Under the pieces are notes generated by a model. The model saw nothing but the letters and a program-made list of their open reading frames with translations, was not told the DNA's origin and searched no databases. Positions 6,711 through 7,447 of a DNA stretch of 7,447 nt are shown piece after piece. Origin of the DNA: Clostridia bacterium (GTDB lineage Bacteria > Bacillota > Clostridia > Oscillospirales > CAG-272); assembly GCA_024408015.1 (NCBI GenBank), contig JAKSVJ010000058.1, forward strand, positions 1 to 7,447, in the 5' to 3' direction. The position numbers were made by a program, and so were the translations under genes. Numbering within the stretch: the first letter of the stretch is position 1; each line of letters begins with the position of its first letter.

Positions 6711-7447
6711 TAAAACTCCATTTGTTCTATGTAACAATTACTGAAATAAGCATCATTTGAAAGTTCAGTGTACTTTGAAATATTCACAAGACTATTTATT
6801 CTATCACGTTTTTGCTTTGACAATAATAATTCTATTGCACCCTGACCTGCTGTATTACCATAGAATTCTATCTCGCAATCTAAATCCTTTGGTATTAATC
6901 CTATTGTCTTTGCATTATCTGGATTAATTCTTGATCCAAAACCACCAGCCAAAACAACCTTTGAAATATTGTTCAATTTCAAATTCGACTTATGAATTAA
7001 AGTTAAGATTCCGGCACAAATAGCAGCCTTTGCTAATTGCAATTCGCGTATATCTTTTTGAGTGATAAAAACTTTATCGGTTAATTGATATGCAGTAATG
7101 CCATCAATATCAACCACGTTATCAGCTTCATCATCAATCGCACCATCTTCATCAAGAATTCCGTTATTTAACATGTATGCGACTGCATCAATTAAGCCAG
7201 AACCACAAATTCCAGTAGGCTCAACATCTCCAATTGTTTTTATTGCCCCATCATTTGAGATGGATGATATAGCTCCAGGAACTCCAGGCATACCACATTT
7301 TATATTAGCACCTTCAAAAGCCGGACCTGCAGCTGCAGAACAAAAATACATTCCGTTTTTGCCACACAATCCAATTTCTCCGTTAGTTCCTATATCAAGG
7401 AATACTGCTTGAGAATCATATTCATCTAAATTTGTTGCAATTACACC
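6710..7447 (-). CDS. ASKHA-domain ATPase, RamA-type corrinoid activation protein (C-terminal part, open at right edge)
   Basis: This is the last 245 residues of a larger protein; the frame stays open to the window edge, so the N-terminus lies outside. The fragment carries the ATP-binding signatures of the ASKHA (actin/Hsp70/sugar-kinase) domain of corrinoid-activating proteins, formerly DUF4445. These are a phosphate-binding LDIGTNGEIGL near its start (residues ~18-28 of the fragment), AAAGPAFEGANI, the GICGSGLIDAVA segment, the adenosine-type VVLAGGFGSRINPDNA segment and the family hallmark YGNTAGQGA near the C-terminus. Relatives such as RamA and the RACo-type activator use ATP hydrolysis to drive reduction of inactive Co(II) corrinoid proteins in methyltransferase pathways. 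They usually carry an N-terminal 2Fe-2S domain, which would lie beyond the edge. It is the first gene of the visible transcript and overlaps the addA start by 1 nt. An internal TTG at 7369 is not the start because coding signal, including LDIGTNGEIG, extends upstream of it. The partner corrinoid protein and methyltransferase are not in the window. Confidence 0.88.
   Translation of the reverse strand, partial: GVIATNLDEYDSQAVFLDIGTNGEIGLCGKNGMYFCSAAAGPAFEGANIKCGMPGVPGAISSISNDGAIKTIGDVEPTGICGSGLIDAVAYMLNNGILDEDGAIDDEADNVVDIDGITAYQLTDKVFITQKDIRELQLAKAAICAGILTLIHKSNLKLNNISKVVLAGGFGSRINPDNAKTIGLIPKDLDCEIEFYGNTAGQGAIELLLSKQKRDRINSLVNISKYTELSNDAYFSNCYIEQMEF
6716..6720 (-). promoter_or_regulatory. 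Ribosome binding site that fixes the addA start
   Basis: On the mRNA strand the sequence reads TGGAG, then five bases (TTTTA), then ATG at 6710. This places addA translation initiation at MEEKR rather than at the in-frame TTG at 6737, for which I see no comparable purine-rich site. The site lies within the last codons of the ASKHA gene, so initiation can be coupled to termination at the overlapping TAATG. Confidence 0.7.

Larger units (their letters stand above)
1..7447 (-). other. Probable single polycistronic transcript of six genes
   Basis: All six genes share one strand. Junctions in transcription order are a 1-nt overlap, a 4-nt overlap, an 8-nt gap, an 8-nt overlap and a 1-nt gap. No gap is long enough to hold a promoter or an intrinsic terminator, and no stem followed by a T-run is visible at a gene end. 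The promoter and terminator must lie outside the window, or internal promoters lie within coding sequence. Confidence 0.75.

Noticed and set aside
6711..6737. Longer AddA N-terminus from a TTG at 6737
   Set aside because: It would extend the overlap with the ASKHA gene to 28 nt, lacks a visible ribosome binding site, and adds residues before the usual AddA start. The ATG at 6710 has GGAG at good spacing.

Overview
The window looks like chromosomal DNA from an anaerobic, AT-rich Gram-positive bacterium, most likely a member of the Clostridia (Bacillota). Four things suggest this: by-eye base composition is strongly AT-rich; the helicase-nuclease is AddA-type rather than RecB-type; the ribosome binding sites are strong GGAG/AGGAG-like sequences; and a corrinoid-activating ASKHA ATPase of the kind common in acetogenic and demethylating anaerobes is present. 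The taxonomic call is inference.

All six genes lie on the minus strand and are packed almost without gaps, so transcription runs from right to left. In transcription order they are: (1) the C-terminal part of an ASKHA-fold ATPase related to RamA-type corrinoid activators, open at the right edge (7447..6710); (2) a full-length AddA helicase/nuclease (6710..3141); (3) an unrecognised small integral membrane protein of 154 residues (3144..2680); (4) an M42-family metallo-aminopeptidase (2671..1631); (5) an alpha/beta hydrolase of the esterase/acetylxylan-esterase-like type (1638..916); (6) a sugar phosphate isomerase/epimerase-like TIM-barrel protein reaching the left edge (914..1). Gene 6 has no stop inside the window.

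The junctions are a 1-nt overlap, a 4-nt ATGA overlap, an 8-nt gap, an 8-nt overlap and a 1-nt gap. Each start has a recognisable Shine-Dalgarno sequence inside or at the end of the gene before it. This is the layout of one polycistronic, translationally coupled transcript. I see no promoter, terminator, RNA gene, CRISPR, insertion sequence or attachment site, and there is no non-coding stretch longer than 8 nt.

Functionally the set is mixed: corrinoid-protein reactivation, double-strand break repair, a membrane protein, peptide hydrolysis, ester hydrolysis and sugar isomerisation. AddA normally works with AddB, but no addB flanks it here. Nothing in the window clearly amounts to a new system. 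The most noteworthy points are the addA gene separated from addB and coupled to a corrinoid-activator gene, the unassigned membrane protein between addA and the peptidase, and the three-enzyme catabolic tail whose substrate cannot be read from sequence.
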